Source: G965247265 sp965247265
GTDB taxonomy: Bacteria > Pseudomonadota > Gammaproteobacteria > UBA4575
Assembly: GCA_965247265.1 (NCBI GenBank)
Contig: OZ252002.1
Span: forward strand, 1,736,001-1,800,000
Reading direction: 5' to 3'
Length of the DNA: 64,000 nucleotides
This document shows positions 63,794 through 64,000 of the stretch, piece by piece. The notes under the pieces are model-generated. The model did not search any database. It worked only from the letters and a program-made list of their open reading frames with translations, and was not told where the DNA came from. Position numbers and translations under genes: made by a program. Within the stretch, counting starts at the first letter, position 1. Each line of letters starts with the position of its first letter.

Positions 63794-64000
63794 ATGAATA
63801 AACTCAAATTCGGGATTGTAGGAACGGGATTTATATCAACTATCGTTGCTAATTCTATTGTGAAAGCAACGAATGCGAAGCTTACAGCTGTATCGAGTAG
63901 AAAACAGAAAACTGCTGATACATTTGTAGAGAACCATTCGGGTGCGGTGCCAGTGGAAGGTATTGATGCATTACTTGCACGTGATGATGTTGAAGTGATT
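63794..64000 (+). CDS. Gfo/Idh/MocA-type oxidoreductase, 5' part
   Basis: First 69 codons, open to the window edge. Begins MNKLKFGIVGTGFISTIVAN with the Rossmann GxGxxS/A dinucleotide motif, then AKLTAVSSRKQKTADTF and IDALLARDDVEVI, the usual pattern of NAD(P)-dependent sugar or inositol dehydrogenases. Substrate not visible. Confidence 0.8.
   Translation, partial: MNKLKFGIVGTGFISTIVANSIVKATNAKLTAVSSRKQKTADTFVENHSGAVPVEGIDALLARDDVEVI

Overview
The window looks like the chromosome of an AT-rich gammaproteobacterium (species not identifiable by eye). The main support is the block recA-recX-alaS-lysC-csrA, with mutS-fdxA facing away from pncC-thpR, an order typical of Gammaproteobacteria.

Layout. 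(1) 1-16.3 kb is core genome: a frameshifted GGDEF protein and a pseudopilin, DUF2970, an SGNH lipoprotein, an AddB-like nuclease, fdxA, mutS, pncC, thpR, recA, recX, alaS, lysC and csrA. (2) 16.5-22.1 kb is a sparse strip of small, mostly membrane or exported unknown proteins with long empty spacers. (3) 22.4-27.2 kb is an intact catabolic set: a sodium:solute symporter, a small membrane partner and two flavin-dependent LLM monooxygenases (SfnG/SsuD-like and NtaA/DszA-like), closed by a clear terminator. (4) From about 27.8 kb to the right edge the DNA is accessory. It opens with a tRNA-Ser-like 3' end and a broken tyrosine integrase. It then holds globin, yeaO and copper-ATPase genes, a complete amide-uptake and amide-hydrolysis operon (35.4-45.2 kb), and a stretch rich in damaged genes (quinone oxidoreductase, SDR, carbonic anhydrase, VOC). 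It ends with a GntH-like metallo-hydrolase, a pentameric ligand-gated ion channel, a c-di-GMP riboswitch in front of an FG-GAP protein, and adenosine/adenine deaminase.

Repeat architecture is the most unusual part. A 30-bp imperfect palindrome (arms AATGACCGCT and AGCGGACATT) occurs about 24 times from 28.4 kb to 63.8 kb and not once that I can see before that. It usually sits just after a gene's stop codon, with a fixed orientation relative to that gene, and three genes take their stop codon from it. A second, longer repeat carries TGGTGGAGGCGGCG, the reverse complement of a tmRNA 3' end, flanked by C-rich short motifs. It occurs at 35.0, 45.5, 55.7 and 62.4 kb, always in the same orientation, and divides the accessory DNA into modules like successive integrations at ssrA. 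A 235-bp direct repeat ending in a tRNA-Ser-like 3' end flanks 46.2-50.7 kb. Together these suggest a serially accreted island whose integrase has decayed or lies outside the window.

Damage is concentrated in the accessory part. Four genes have a single in-frame TAA with the frame open on both sides, and at least five have one-base frameshifts. The amide operon and the core are intact apart from the GGDEF gene. This argues for real decay, but assembly errors at homopolymers cannot be excluded without reads. All family names are from reading the translations; no search was run.
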